From positions 4,936,001 through 5,000,000 of the forward strand of contig NZ_CP060828.1 of the NCBI RefSeq assembly GCF_014489635.1: DNA of 64,000 bases, read 5' to 3'. The stretch is from Streptomyces roseirectus. GTDB taxonomy: Bacteria > Actinomycetota > Actinomycetes > Streptomycetales > Streptomycetaceae. A program made the translations under genes and the position numbers. The notes below the pieces were generated by a model. It saw only the letters and a program-made list of their open reading frames with translations, was not told the origin of the DNA and searched no databases. Shown here one piece after another: positions 9,329 to 17,703 of the stretch. Position 1 is the stretch's first letter. Each line of letters opens with the position of its first letter.

Positions 9329-9463
9329 GGGGAGAACGCCCGGCCGCCGTGCGCGGGGATCCTGTGCAGGTATGGGGTGGGCCGTCTTCACCAAGTCGCC
9401 GGGCCCGCTGCGGGCGGTAATCGGGGAGCCCGGTGCCCCCGGCGCCACGTACCCTTTTCTGTT

Positions 9464-10861
9464 GTGCCGAACGCCAACAAAGACAACCTCGACGTCGCGC
9501 CGGTCGCCGACGATCTCGCCCGCCGATTCCAGGAGGCCGGGTTCTCTCTCGCCCTGGTCGGCGGCTCGGTCCGGGACGCGCTGCTCGGCCGGCTCGGCAA
9601 CGACCTCGACTTCACCACCGACGCCCGCCCCGAGGACGTCCTGAAGATCGTCCGGCCCTGGGCGGACGCGGTGTGGGAGGTCGGGATCGCGTTCGGGACG
9701 GTGGGGGCGCAGAGGGACGGCTTCCAGATCGAGGTCACCACGTACCGCTCCGAGGCGTACGACCGCACCTCTCGCAAGCCCGAGGTGTCCTACGGCGACT
9801 CCATCGAGGAAGACCTCGTCCGGCGGGACTTCACCGTCAACGCGATGGCGCTCGCGCTCCCCGAGCGGAGGTTCATCGACCCGCACGGCGGCCTCGACGA
9901 CCTCGCGGCGCGCGTCCTGCGGACCCCCGGCACTCCCGAGGACTCCTTCTCCGACGACCCGCTGCGCATGATGCGGGCCGCGCGGTTCGCCGCCCAGCTC
10001 GACTTCGAGGTCGCCCCCGAGGTCGTCGCCGCGATGACGGAGATGGCCGAGCGGATCGACATCGTCTCCGCCGAACGCGTCCGGGACGAGCTGAACAAGC
10101 TGATCCTCTCCGCGCACCCCCGCAAGGGCCTCACGCTCCTCGTCGACACTGGGCTCGCCGAGCGCGTCCTGCCCGAGCTGCCCGCGCTGCGGCTGGAGAG
10201 CGACGAGCACCACCGGCACAAGGACGTCTACGAGCACACCCTGATCGTCCTGGAGCAGGCGATGGCCCTGGAGGAGGACGGCCCCGACCTCGTCCTGCGC
10301 CTCGCGGCCCTGCTCCACGACATCGGCAAGCCCCGCACCCGCCGCTTCGAGGACGATGGCCGCGTCTCCTTCCACCACCACGAGGTGGTCGGCGCGAAGA
10401 TGACCAAGAAGCGGATGACGGCCCTCAAGTACTCCAACGAGCTGGTGAAGGACGTCTCCCGGCTGGTCGAACTCCACCTGCGCTTCCACGGGTACGGCGC
10501 CGGCGAGTGGACCGACTCCGCGGTCCGCCGCTATGTCCGTGACGCCGGTCCGCTCCTCGACCGCCTCCACAAGCTGACCCGCTCCGACTGCACGACCCGT
10601 AATCGCCGCAAGGCCGTGAGCCTTTCCCGCGCTTACGACGGGCTGGAGGAGCGCATCACCGAACTCGGCAAGCAGGAGGAGCTGGACGCGATCCGCCCCG
10701 ACCTCGACGGCAACCAGATCATGGGGATCCTGGGCGTCGGGCCTGGGCCCGCGGTCGGCAAGGCGTACAAGCACCTGCTGGAGCTGCGGCTGGAGAACGG
10801 GCCGATGGAGCACGACGTGGCGGTGGCGGCGCTGAAGGAGTGGTGGGCGGCGCAGGGGTGA
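9464..10861 (+). CDS. cca: CCA tRNA nucleotidyltransferase
   Basis: 465 aa from GTG 9464. It adds or repairs the 3' CCA of tRNA. The class II nucleotidyltransferase head has LVGGSVRDALLGR followed by NDLDFTTDA (catalytic DxD). An RNA-binding neck and a C-terminal HD domain (LAALLHDIGKPRTRRF) follow. There is no ribosome-binding site before the GTG, but TACCCT at 9450-9455 lies 8 bases upstream, so the mRNA is probably leaderless. In-frame starts further upstream add only an unconserved extension. It is divergent from the DUF6049 gene, as in other actinobacteria. Confidence 0.95.
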   Translation: MPNANKDNLDVAPVADDLARRFQEAGFSLALVGGSVRDALLGRLGNDLDFTTDARPEDVLKIVRPWADAVWEVGIAFGTVGAQRDGFQIEVTTYRSEAYDRTSRKPEVSYGDSIEEDLVRRDFTVNAMALALPERRFIDPHGGLDDLAARVLRTPGTPEDSFSDDPLRMMRAARFAAQLDFEVAPEVVAAMTEMAERIDIVSAERVRDELNKLILSAHPRKGLTLLVDTGLAERVLPELPALRLESDEHHRHKDVYEHTLIVLEQAMALEEDGPDLVLRLAALLHDIGKPRTRRFEDDGRVSFHHHEVVGAKMTKKRMTALKYSNELVKDVSRLVELHLRFHGYGAGEWTDSAVRRYVRDAGPLLDRLHKLTRSDCTTRNRRKAVSLSRAYDGLEERITELGKQEELDAIRPDLDGNQIMGILGVGPGPAVGKAYKHLLELRLENGPMEHDVAVAALKEWWAAQG

Positions 10862-10878
10862 GGGGCAGGACATGAGGG

Positions 10879-10910
10879 AGGGGCGATGTTTCACGTGAAA
10901 CATCGCCCCT
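10879..10910. terminator. 32-bp perfect palindrome with central parS, downstream of cca
   Basis: A perfect 32-base palindrome starts 18 bases after the cca stop. Its centre (10888-10901) is GTTTCACGTGAAAC, the parS sequence; AGGGGCGAT / ATCGCCCCT extend it on each side. As RNA it would be a strong hairpin between the convergent cca and LppU-remnant genes. ParB binding is supported by the exact match; the terminator role is inference, as no U-tract follows. Confidence 0.75.
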
Positions 10911-10934
10911 CAGAACCTCTTGGAGAGAGTCCGA

Positions 10935-11168
10935 TCAGACTTCCTTCAGGCACAGCACGACGTTGTGGCCCTTACCGATCTGGTAGTAGGCGATGGTGGA
11001 CTCCTTGACGGCCTCGCACTTCGAGTCGTCACTGGTGCCGTCGAACTTCTGGACCACCTTGTACTGGGCCTTGCCCGACGAGCAGTCGACCTCGTTGAGG
11101 TCAGGATTGGAGTCGTCGCCGTCGTTGTGCATGCAGGCGCCGACCGAGGTCGTCTCGGCGGATGCGAA
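10935..11168 (-). pseudogene. Decayed LppU/SCO3897-family lipoprotein gene
   Basis: The frame encodes the C-terminal domain typical of actinobacterial LppU/SCO3897 proteins: TTSVGACMHNDG, NEVDCSSGKAQYKVVQ, then a Cys-containing segment and LCLKEV. A stop at 11169-11171 sits just upstream, and the family's N-terminal signal/membrane part is missing. The only start (ATG 11132) lies after the conserved VGxC motif. Flanking DNA at 11160-11340 is noticeably poorer in GC. The fragment sits between cca and the MFS gene, where S. coelicolor has SCO3897. It is either a remnant or a 65-aa orphan product. Confidence 0.6.
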
Positions 11169-11276
11169 TCAGCTGGAACGTGAATGCGCCACGGTGCGAG
11201 ATAAGACCCACGTAAAGTACAGGCCACGACTGACACTCGCCGTGTCCAAAAAACGTCTGTAGCGCTTATGTGACAC

Positions 11277-12539
11277 TTACTGGCGTTCAAAGCGGGACAT
11301 AGTGCCAGCTGCTGCCGCGTAGATAACGGCGATTGTTATCACCAGCGCGCTTGAGCGCCCGTCGGACGGGAGCATCAGCGCCGCGACCCCGGCCGCGCCG
11401 ACGAAGGCGATGTTGAAGAGCACGTCGTAGAGCGAAAAGATCCGGCCGCGGTAGGCGTCGTCGACGGTGGACTGGACGATCGTGTCGGTGGCGATTTTCG
11501 CCCCCTGGGTGACGAGCCCGAGGACGAACGCCAGGACCAGGACCGGGAGTTGGGCGAAGGGCAGCCCGAGGGCGGGTTCGAGGACGGCCGCCGCCGCGGC
11601 GCAGACGACGATCCAGCGGACGGGACCGAGCCGCCCCGCCGCCGACGGAGTCACCAGCGCGGCCACGAAGAAGCCCGCGCCGGAGATGCCGAGGGCGAGC
11701 CCGAGGAGCGCGAGCCCGTCGTCCGGGTCGGAGGACCAGGCGTAGCGGCAGAGCATCAGCACCATGACCGTCAGGGCGCCGTAGCAGAACCGCATGAGGG
11801 TCATCGAGCCGAGCGCCCAGGCGGCGCCGCGCCGCTTCGGCTCGGCGAGGTGCCGCACCCCCGCCGTGAGACCGCGCGCGGTGCCCCGCAGCGCGGCCGA
11901 CAGCCGGGGCCGGACCGTCCCCTGTTCGGGGCCGAGCAGTTCGACGGCCATTCGCAGGGACGCCAGCGCCGAGCACAGGTACAGCGCCGCCCCCAGCAGC
12001 ACCACCGCCGCGTCGGAGTCGGCGACCGCGATCCGGACGCCGAACGCGAGCCCGCCGCCCGCCGTCGCGGCGAGCGTCCCGGCCGTCGGGGAGAGGGAGT
12101 TGGCGATCACCAGCCGCTCGGCGTCCACCACCCGGGGCAGCGCGGCGGACAGCCCCGCGAGGACGAACCGGTTGACGGCGGTGACGCACAGCGCGGAGGC
12201 GTAGAAGAGCCAGTCCGGGACGTCGACGAGGATCAGCACAGCCGTGGCCGAGGCGAGGACCGCGCGCAGGAGATTGCCGTACAGGAAGACCTGCCGGCGC
12301 CGCCAGCGGTCCAGCAGGACGCCCGCGAACGGGCCGACCAGGGAGTACGGCAGCAGCAGGACCGCCATCGCGGAGGCGATCGCGCCGGGCGAGGTCTGTT
12401 TCTCCGGCGAGAAGACGACGTACGTCGCGAGCGCGACCTGATAGACGCCGTCGGCGCACTGGGAGAGCAGCCGTACGGCGAGCAGACGGCGGAAGTTCCC
12501 GAGGCGCAGCAGGACACGTAGATCACTGACGACGGACAT
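11277..12539 (-). CDS. MFS transporter
   Basis: 420 aa with about 12 predicted membrane helices, of the MFS_1/MFS_3 exporter type. The N-terminal segment contains the loop 2-3 motif (GVLLDRWRRRQVFLYG). ATG 12539 is chosen over the in-frame GTG 12545 because a GAGG ribosome site sits 8 bases upstream. The substrate is unknown. The last ~60 bases are lower in GC than the rest, continuing into the LppU remnant. It is preceded by a strong hairpin that separates it from ino1. Confidence 0.85.
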   Translation of the reverse strand: MSVVSDLRVLLRLGNFRRLLAVRLLSQCADGVYQVALATYVVFSPEKQTSPGAIASAMAVLLLPYSLVGPFAGVLLDRWRRRQVFLYGNLLRAVLASATAVLILVDVPDWLFYASALCVTAVNRFVLAGLSAALPRVVDAERLVIANSLSPTAGTLAATAGGGLAFGVRIAVADSDAAVVLLGAALYLCSALASLRMAVELLGPEQGTVRPRLSAALRGTARGLTAGVRHLAEPKRRGAAWALGSMTLMRFCYGALTVMVLMLCRYAWSSDPDDGLALLGLALGISGAGFFVAALVTPSAAGRLGPVRWIVVCAAAAAVLEPALGLPFAQLPVLVLAFVLGLVTQGAKIATDTIVQSTVDDAYRGRIFSLYDVLFNIAFVGAAGVAALMLPSDGRSSALVITIAVIYAAAAGTMSRFERQ

Positions 12540-12560
12540 GGGCACAGCCTCACATGGGGG

Positions 12561-12592
12561 AAGGTCCCCGGATCGGATGACCCGGGGACCTT
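12561..12592 (-). terminator. Hairpin after ino1
   Basis: Perfect 11-bp stem (12561-12571 with 12582-12592) and a 10-base loop, about 80 bases downstream of the ino1 stop and before the MFS start. It is a likely terminator of the padR-ino1 unit; there is no long U run, as is usual in Streptomyces. Confidence 0.6.
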
Positions 12593-12630
12593 CCTTCAGA
12601 GCCCTGGCAGGAGCGAATTTTTGTGCTGCG

Positions 12631-12662
12631 GTGGGTCATGTTTCACGTGAAACATGACCCAC
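12631..12662. other. 32-bp perfect palindrome with central parS, downstream of ino1
   Basis: A perfect 32-base palindrome begins 11 bases past the ino1 stop codon on the minus strand. The central 14 bases (12640-12653) are exact parS. The flanks GTGGGTCAT / ATGACCCAC differ from those of the cca palindrome, so the symmetry beyond parS was built independently. It may act as a ParB site and a hairpin terminator. Confidence 0.85.
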
Positions 12663-12673
12663 CGGGGTGAGCT

Positions 12674-13756
12674 CTAGCGCTCGACGTCGCCGCGGATGAA
12701 CTTCTCGACGTTCTCGCGGGCCTCGTCGTCGAAGTACTGGACCGGCGGGGACTTCATGAAGTACGAGGACGCGGAGAGGATCGGGCCGCCGATGCCGCGG
12801 TCCTTGGCGATCTTCGCGGCGCGCAGGGCGTCGATGATGACACCGGCGGAGTTCGGGGAGTCCCAGACCTCCAGCTTGTACTCCAGGTTCAGCGGAACGT
12901 CGCCGAACGCGCGGCCCTCCAGGCGGACATAGGCCCACTTGCGGTCGTCGAGCCAGGCGACGTAGTCGGAGGGGCCGATGTGGACGTTCTTCTCGCCCAG
13001 CTCCCGGTCGGGGATCTGCGAGGTGACGGCCTGCGTCTTGGAGATCTTCTTGGACTCCAGGCGCTCCCGCTCCAGCATGTTCTTGAAGTCCATGTTGCCG
13101 CCGACGTTCAGCTGCATCGTGCGGTCCAGGACGACGCCCCGGTCCTCGAACAGCTTCGCCATGACGCGGTGCGTGATGGTGGCGCCGACCTGCGACTTGA
13201 TGTCGTCGCCGACGATCGGGACACCGGCCTCGGTGAACTTGTCCGCCCACTCCTTCGTCCCGGCGATGAAGACCGGGAGGGCGTTGACGAAGGCGACCTT
13301 GGCGTCGATGGCGCACTGGGCGTAGAACTTCGCCGCCGCCTCGGAACCGACGGGGAGGTAGCAGACGAGGACGTCGACCTGCTTCTTCTTGAGGATCTTG
13401 ACGACGTCGACCGGCTCGGCGTCGGACTCCTCGATGGTCTCGCGGTAGTACTTGCCGAGACCGTCGAGGGTGTGGCCACGCCGGACCTTCACACCGGTGC
13501 GCGGCACGTCGCAGATCTTGATGGTGTTGTTCTCGGAGGCGCCGATGGCGTCGGCCAGGTCAAGGCCGACCTTCTTGGCGTCCACGTCGAACGCGGCGAC
13601 GAACTCGATGTCCTTGACGTGGTAGTCACCGAACTGCACATGCATCAGACCGGGGACCTTGGACGCCGGGTCGGCGTCCTTGTAGTACTCGACTCCCTGC
13701 ACCAGCGACGCGGCGCAGTTGCCCACACCGACGACGGCTACGCGAACCGAACCCAT
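12674..13756 (-). CDS. ino1: Inositol-3-phosphate synthase
   Basis: 360 aa. NAD-dependent conversion of glucose 6-phosphate to 1L-myo-inositol 1-phosphate, feeding phosphatidylinositol and mycothiol synthesis. The Rossmann start [18 protein letters not shown] and the actinobacterial motifs [15 protein letters not shown] and LNVGGNMDF are present. ATG 13756 has GGGAG about 9 bases upstream and gives [10 protein letters not shown]; an earlier in-frame ATG adds 16 unconserved residues. padR lies 44 bases upstream in the same direction, so the genes are probably co-transcribed. Confidence 0.95.
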   Translation of the reverse strand: MGSVRVAVVGVGNCAASLVQGVEYYKDADPASKVPGLMHVQFGDYHVKDIEFVAAFDVDAKKVGLDLADAIGASENNTIKICDVPRTGVKVRRGHTLDGLGKYYRETIEESDAEPVDVVKILKKKQVDVLVCYLPVGSEAAAKFYAQCAIDAKVAFVNALPVFIAGTKEWADKFTEAGVPIVGDDIKSQVGATITHRVMAKLFEDRGVVLDRTMQLNVGGNMDFKNMLERERLESKKISKTQAVTSQIPDRELGEKNVHIGPSDYVAWLDDRKWAYVRLEGRAFGDVPLNLEYKLEVWDSPNSAGVIIDALRAAKIAKDRGIGGPILSASSYFMKSPPVQYFDDEARENVEKFIRGDVER

Positions 13757-13800
13757 TCCGGTTGCTCCCTGTGTGTTTGAGCGAGGCCCTGGCAGGGGCC

Positions 13801-14481
13801 TCACTTGGTGGTGTCGCCGGGCGTATCCGGACCGGGAGTCTCCCCGGGCCGGGGCAGGACGCCCGGCGCTCCCTCTGTGGTGTCACGAGCGGGGTCTCCA
13901 TGGGCGGGACCCTTGAGGTCCCGGCCCGCCCGCTCGCTCTCGATCAGCTCGTTCAGCCAGCGCACTTCGCGTTCCACGGACTCCATCCCGTGGCGCTGGA
14001 GTTCGAGCGTGTAGTCGTCAAGGCGCTCCCTGGTGCGCGCGAGCGAGGCGCGCATCTTCTCCAGCCGTTCCTCCAGGCGACTGCGCCGGCCTTCCAGCAC
14101 GCGCATGCGCACATCGCGGGAGGTCTGCCCGAAGAACGCGAAGCGAGCCGCGAAGTGCTCGTCCTCGTAGGCGTCGGGCCCGGTCTGGGAGAGGAGTTCC
14201 TCGAAGTGTTCCTTGCCCTCCGCCGTCAACCTGTAGACGATCTTGGCGCGCCGTCCCGTGAGCGGGGCGGCCAGGGCTTCCTCGGGGTTGCTCCCCGCCT
14301 CTTCGATCAACCAGCCGTTCGCGACCAGCGTCTTGAGGCAGGGGTAGAGCGTGCCGTAGCTGAAGGCCCGGAACACGCCCAGCGAGGTGTTGAGTCGTTT
14401 GCGCAGCTCATAGCCGTGCATCGGGGACTCGCGGAGCAGGCCGAGGACGGCGAACTCCAGGATTCCGGACCGTCGGCTCAC
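13801..14481 (-). CDS. PadR-family transcriptional regulator
   Basis: 226 aa. An N-terminal winged-helix PadR domain ([38 protein letters not shown]) is followed by a Vir_C helical domain with coiled-coil character ([20 protein letters not shown]) and a Pro/Gly-rich tail. Of the double GTG, 14481 has better spacing to the GGAGGAG site. A perfect 19-bp ATGT...ACAT palindrome lies 39-57 bases upstream, the expected PadR operator geometry, suggesting autoregulation and control of the downstream ino1. Confidence 0.9.
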   Translation of the reverse strand: MSRRSGILEFAVLGLLRESPMHGYELRKRLNTSLGVFRAFSYGTLYPCLKTLVANGWLIEEAGSNPEEALAAPLTGRRAKIVYRLTAEGKEHFEELLSQTGPDAYEDEHFAARFAFFGQTSRDVRMRVLEGRRSRLEERLEKMRASLARTRERLDDYTLELQRHGMESVEREVRWLNELIESERAGRDLKGPAHGDPARDTTEGAPGVLPRPGETPGPDTPGDTTK

Positions 14482-14519
14482 CACTCCTCCTCCGTCCCCG
14501 TCCCCGTTATCTCGCTCCG

Positions 14520-14538
14520 ATGTATCGACTCGATACAT
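14520..14538. promoter_or_regulatory. PadR-type operator palindrome
   Basis: ATGTATCGACTCGATACAT is a perfect 19-base palindrome, odd-centred on C14529. It carries the ATGT/ACAT ends typical of PadR operators. It lies upstream of the padR GTG, in the gap divergent to the penicillin-binding protein gene, so it could govern either promoter. Assignment to the adjacent PadR is inference. Confidence 0.65.
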
Positions 14539-14856
14539 CACGACGATAGAACGACCTTCCGGACCCGACAAGGGGGAGCGGGGAGGGAGATCGGTGAACG
14601 GGATCACATCACCGAAACGTTGGAAGCAACTTGCCTGATTTGGGGTGAACTTCGAAGCTCGACGGGTTATGGCGGTGCGTAGTCTGTGCGCCATGCAGAC
14701 CACCGGGAGCCAAGTGACGCCGGAGGGCGCCGTCGCCTCCGGTGGCCGTACGGATGAATGCGAAACCGGCCGCGTCCGTACATCGGGGGGACCGGAAAAA
14801 AGCCGCCGTTGTTTCCAGGCGCGCACGGGTGCGCCTGCCCGAGGAGTAGTCGTTCG

Positions 14857-17532
14857 ATGAGCGAGCACCGTCGCAAACAGTCGCAGCCGCAAGGAGGCGG
14901 ACGTGCCGCGGCCCGGCGCGGCCAGTCCGGCTCGTCCTCCGGCCGCCGTGCGGCACCGGGAGGCGACACAGGGGCCCCTTCCGACGGTCTGTACCAGTCG
15001 GGAGCAGCAGAAGAACGGCCGTACGGCGGCCGGGCCGACGCCCGGCGCGCGGCGCAGAGAGCCACCGGAGGAGGGCGCCGCAGGGCACCTGATCCCGCCG
15101 GCCCCGGACGCGGCAGAGGGCGTCAGCCCTCCGGCGGCAAGCGGTTGATCGACTACCCCCGCCAGGACAAGTACGGCTGGCAGCGCTGGATGCCGTCCTG
15201 GAAGCTCGTCATGGGCCTGTGCCTCGGCTTCTTCGGCAGCCTGATGGTCGCGGCGAGCGTCGCGTACGCCTTCGTGGGCATCCCGGAGATCGACAAGACC
15301 GCCGAGGCGCAGAACAACGTCTACTACTGGAGCGACAAGACCCAGATGGTCGCGACCGGTGGCGAGACCAACCGGCAGATCATCGCCCTCCCCGAGATCC
15401 CCAAGGCGATGCAGTTCGCGGTGATCTCGCAGGAGAACAAGAGCTTCTACAGCGACAGCGGCATCGACCCCAAGGGCATCGGCCGCGCGGTCTTCAACAT
15501 GGCCCGCGGCGGCCAGACGCAGGGCGGCTCCACCATCACCCAGCAGTACGTCAAGAACGCCATGCTGGCCGACCAGTCGCAGACGATCTCCCGGAAGCTG
15601 AAGGAGATCTTCGTCGCGATCAAGGTCGGCAACAACGTCTCCAAGGACGAGATCATGGCCGGGTACCTGAACTCGGCCTACTACGGGCGCAACGCCTACG
15701 GGATCCAGGCGGCGGCACAGGCGTACTTCGGCAAGAAGGCCAAGGATCTCAATGCCGGCGAGTGCGCCTTCCTGGCCGCGATGCTGAAGGGCGCCACGTA
15801 CTACGACCCGGCCGGTCTGCCGTCCGTCGACCCGGCGGCCACCGCCGAGGCCAACCAGGGGCGGGCCCTGCGCCAGATGCAGGACACCCTGAACAAGATG
15901 GTCGAGTACGGGCACCTGGACCAGGCGACACGGGCGAAGTTCACGACGCTCCCCCCGTGGCAGAACCCCCGCTCGAACACCAACCTCAAGGGCCAGGTCG
16001 GCTACCTCGTCGACCTCGCCAACGCCTACCTCGTGACGAACGAGGAGACGACCGGGATCAGCCAGGACCGCCTCCAGCGCGGCGGCCTCTCGATCTACAC
16101 GACCTTCGACAAGAACAAGGTCCTGGCGCTCGAAAAGTCGGTCAAGGCGGTCCAGGAAGCCAACATCAAGCCCGAACAGCGCCCGGACACGGACACCCAC
16201 GTCCAGTTCGGCGGGGCCTCGGTCAACCCGGACACGGGTGCCATCGAGGCGATCTACGGCGGTGAGGACTCCACCAAGCACTTCACCAACAACGCCGACC
16301 AGACCGGCGCCCAGGTCGGCTCGACCTTCAAGCCGTTCGTGCTCGCCGCCGCGATGACCTGGGGCGTGCGCGACCCGAAACTCGGCTCCTCGCAGGCCCA
16401 GGACGAGCGCACCATCGTCTCCCCCAAGAGCAGGTTCAGCGGCAAGAACAAACTCAAGATCCAGGAGTACGACGGGAGCGTCTGGAAGAACGAGAAGGGC
16501 CAGGAGTGGCTGCAGACCAACGACGGCAACGTCTCCCTCGGTGAACCGCCGAACTACGAGGTCGACCTGCGCGAGGCCATGCGGGAGTCGGTGAACTCCG
16601 CCTTCGTGCAGCTCGGCATGGACGTCGGTCTGGACAAGGTGAAGGAGGCCGCGGTCAGCGCGGGCCTGAAGCCGAACAGCCTGACGGGCACCACCTTCCC
16701 GTCGTTCTCCATCGGCATCTCCGACCCCAGCGCCATCCGTATGGCGGCCTCCTACGCCACCTTCGCGGCCAGCGGGAAGCAGCGGGACCCGTTCTCCGTC
16801 CTGGAGGTCACGGGCGAGGACATCAGCTACAAGCACGAGACCCTGACCAAGGACGCCTTCACCAAGAAGGTCGCCGACAACGTCACCGACATCCTCAAGA
16901 CCGTCGTCGACAAGGGCACCGGCACCGCGGCCCAGCTTCCGGGCCGTGACGTGGCGGGCAAGACCGGTACCACCGACGGCAACAAGTCGGCCTGGTTCGT
17001 GGGCTACACCCCGCAGCTGTCGACCGCGATCACGATGTTCCGGTACGACGACGACGAGACGAACAAGAACCGCGAGTTCCTGGAGATGTTCGGCACGGGT
17101 GGCCAGGAGAAGATCCACGGCGCCTCGTTCCCGGCGGAGATCTGGCACGACTACATGGAGCAGGCCATGGACGGCCTGCCCAAGGAGAAGTTCCCGGAGC
17201 CGGAGCCCATCGGTGAGGTCATCAACCCGGAGCCGTCGCCGACCCCGACGCCCTCGGCCTCCGAGAGCGAGGAGCCGAGCGAGTCGCCGAGTCCGTCGCC
17301 CAGCCAGAACAGCCCCTCGCCCTCGCCGAGCCCGTCCGACACCTGCGGCGCCTTCGGCTTCGGGTGCAGCGACGGCGGCACGGACTCGGGCACCACGGAG
17401 GGCGGCGACAACGGCGGCAGCGGGGTGAGCCCGTCACCGACACCGAGCAACGACCAGGGAGACGCGTCCAGAGGTAACTCGGGCGGCCTCTTCGGCGGTG
17501 GGAACGGGAGCGGGGGCACCACCACCGAATAG
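14857..17532 (+). CDS. Bifunctional class A penicillin-binding protein
   Basis: 891 aa. A cationic Gly/Arg-rich cytoplasmic region (~110 aa) is followed by one membrane helix (LVMGLCLGFFGSLMVAASVAY). A GT51 transglycosylase domain comes next (QENKSFYSDSGIDPKGIGRA, QGGSTITQQYVKN). The transpeptidase has all three motifs: STFK, SVN (in ESVNSAFVQLG) and KTG (GKTGTTD). A Ser/Pro- and Gly-rich tail of about 120 residues follows. It polymerises and crosslinks peptidoglycan outside the membrane. ATG 14857 follows GAGGAG by 10 bases; upstream in-frame codons are not needed. Confidence 0.93.
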   Translation: MSEHRRKQSQPQGGGRAAARRGQSGSSSGRRAAPGGDTGAPSDGLYQSGAAEERPYGGRADARRAAQRATGGGRRRAPDPAGPGRGRGRQPSGGKRLIDYPRQDKYGWQRWMPSWKLVMGLCLGFFGSLMVAASVAYAFVGIPEIDKTAEAQNNVYYWSDKTQMVATGGETNRQIIALPEIPKAMQFAVISQENKSFYSDSGIDPKGIGRAVFNMARGGQTQGGSTITQQYVKNAMLADQSQTISRKLKEIFVAIKVGNNVSKDEIMAGYLNSAYYGRNAYGIQAAAQAYFGKKAKDLNAGECAFLAAMLKGATYYDPAGLPSVDPAATAEANQGRALRQMQDTLNKMVEYGHLDQATRAKFTTLPPWQNPRSNTNLKGQVGYLVDLANAYLVTNEETTGISQDRLQRGGLSIYTTFDKNKVLALEKSVKAVQEANIKPEQRPDTDTHVQFGGASVNPDTGAIEAIYGGEDSTKHFTNNADQTGAQVGSTFKPFVLAAAMTWGVRDPKLGSSQAQDERTIVSPKSRFSGKNKLKIQEYDGSVWKNEKGQEWLQTNDGNVSLGEPPNYEVDLREAMRESVNSAFVQLGMDVGLDKVKEAAVSAGLKPNSLTGTTFPSFSIGISDPSAIRMAASYATFAASGKQRDPFSVLEVTGEDISYKHETLTKDAFTKKVADNVTDILKTVVDKGTGTAAQLPGRDVAGKTGTTDGNKSAWFVGYTPQLSTAITMFRYDDDETNKNREFLEMFGTGGQEKIHGASFPAEIWHDYMEQAMDGLPKEKFPEPEPIGEVINPEPSPTPTPSASESEEPSESPSPSPSQNSPSPSPSPSDTCGAFGFGCSDGGTDSGTTEGGDNGGSGVSPSPTPSNDQGDASRGNSGGLFGGGNGSGGTTTE

Positions 17533-17577
17533 CGCCACCACCGAACAGCAGCACGGGGGCTCTTGCCCGACTCGGGT

Positions 17578-17613
17578 GTTTCACGTGAAACATCGCGATG
17601 TTTCACGTGAAAC
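17578..17613. other. Tandem parS pair forming a 36-bp perfect palindrome
   Basis: Perfect parS copies at 17578-17591 and 17600-17613 flank ATCGCGAT-type symmetry, so the whole 36 bases are self-complementary. Centre spacing is 22 bases. The element begins 45 bases after the penicillin-binding protein stop and ends 90 bases before the next start. Confidence 0.9.
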
Positions 17614-17703
17614 GTAGAGCGTCCCCGGACCACGAGGGCCGTCGCACCGGACGAGGTGCGGCGGCCCACGGTTTTTCCCGGACAGGTACGGCAGGATGGC
17701 GGC

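Noticed and set aside
14482..17148. Upstream extension of the padR frame to 17148 on the minus strand
   Set aside because: It overlaps the penicillin-binding protein gene entirely; only the part from 14481 has PadR sequence.
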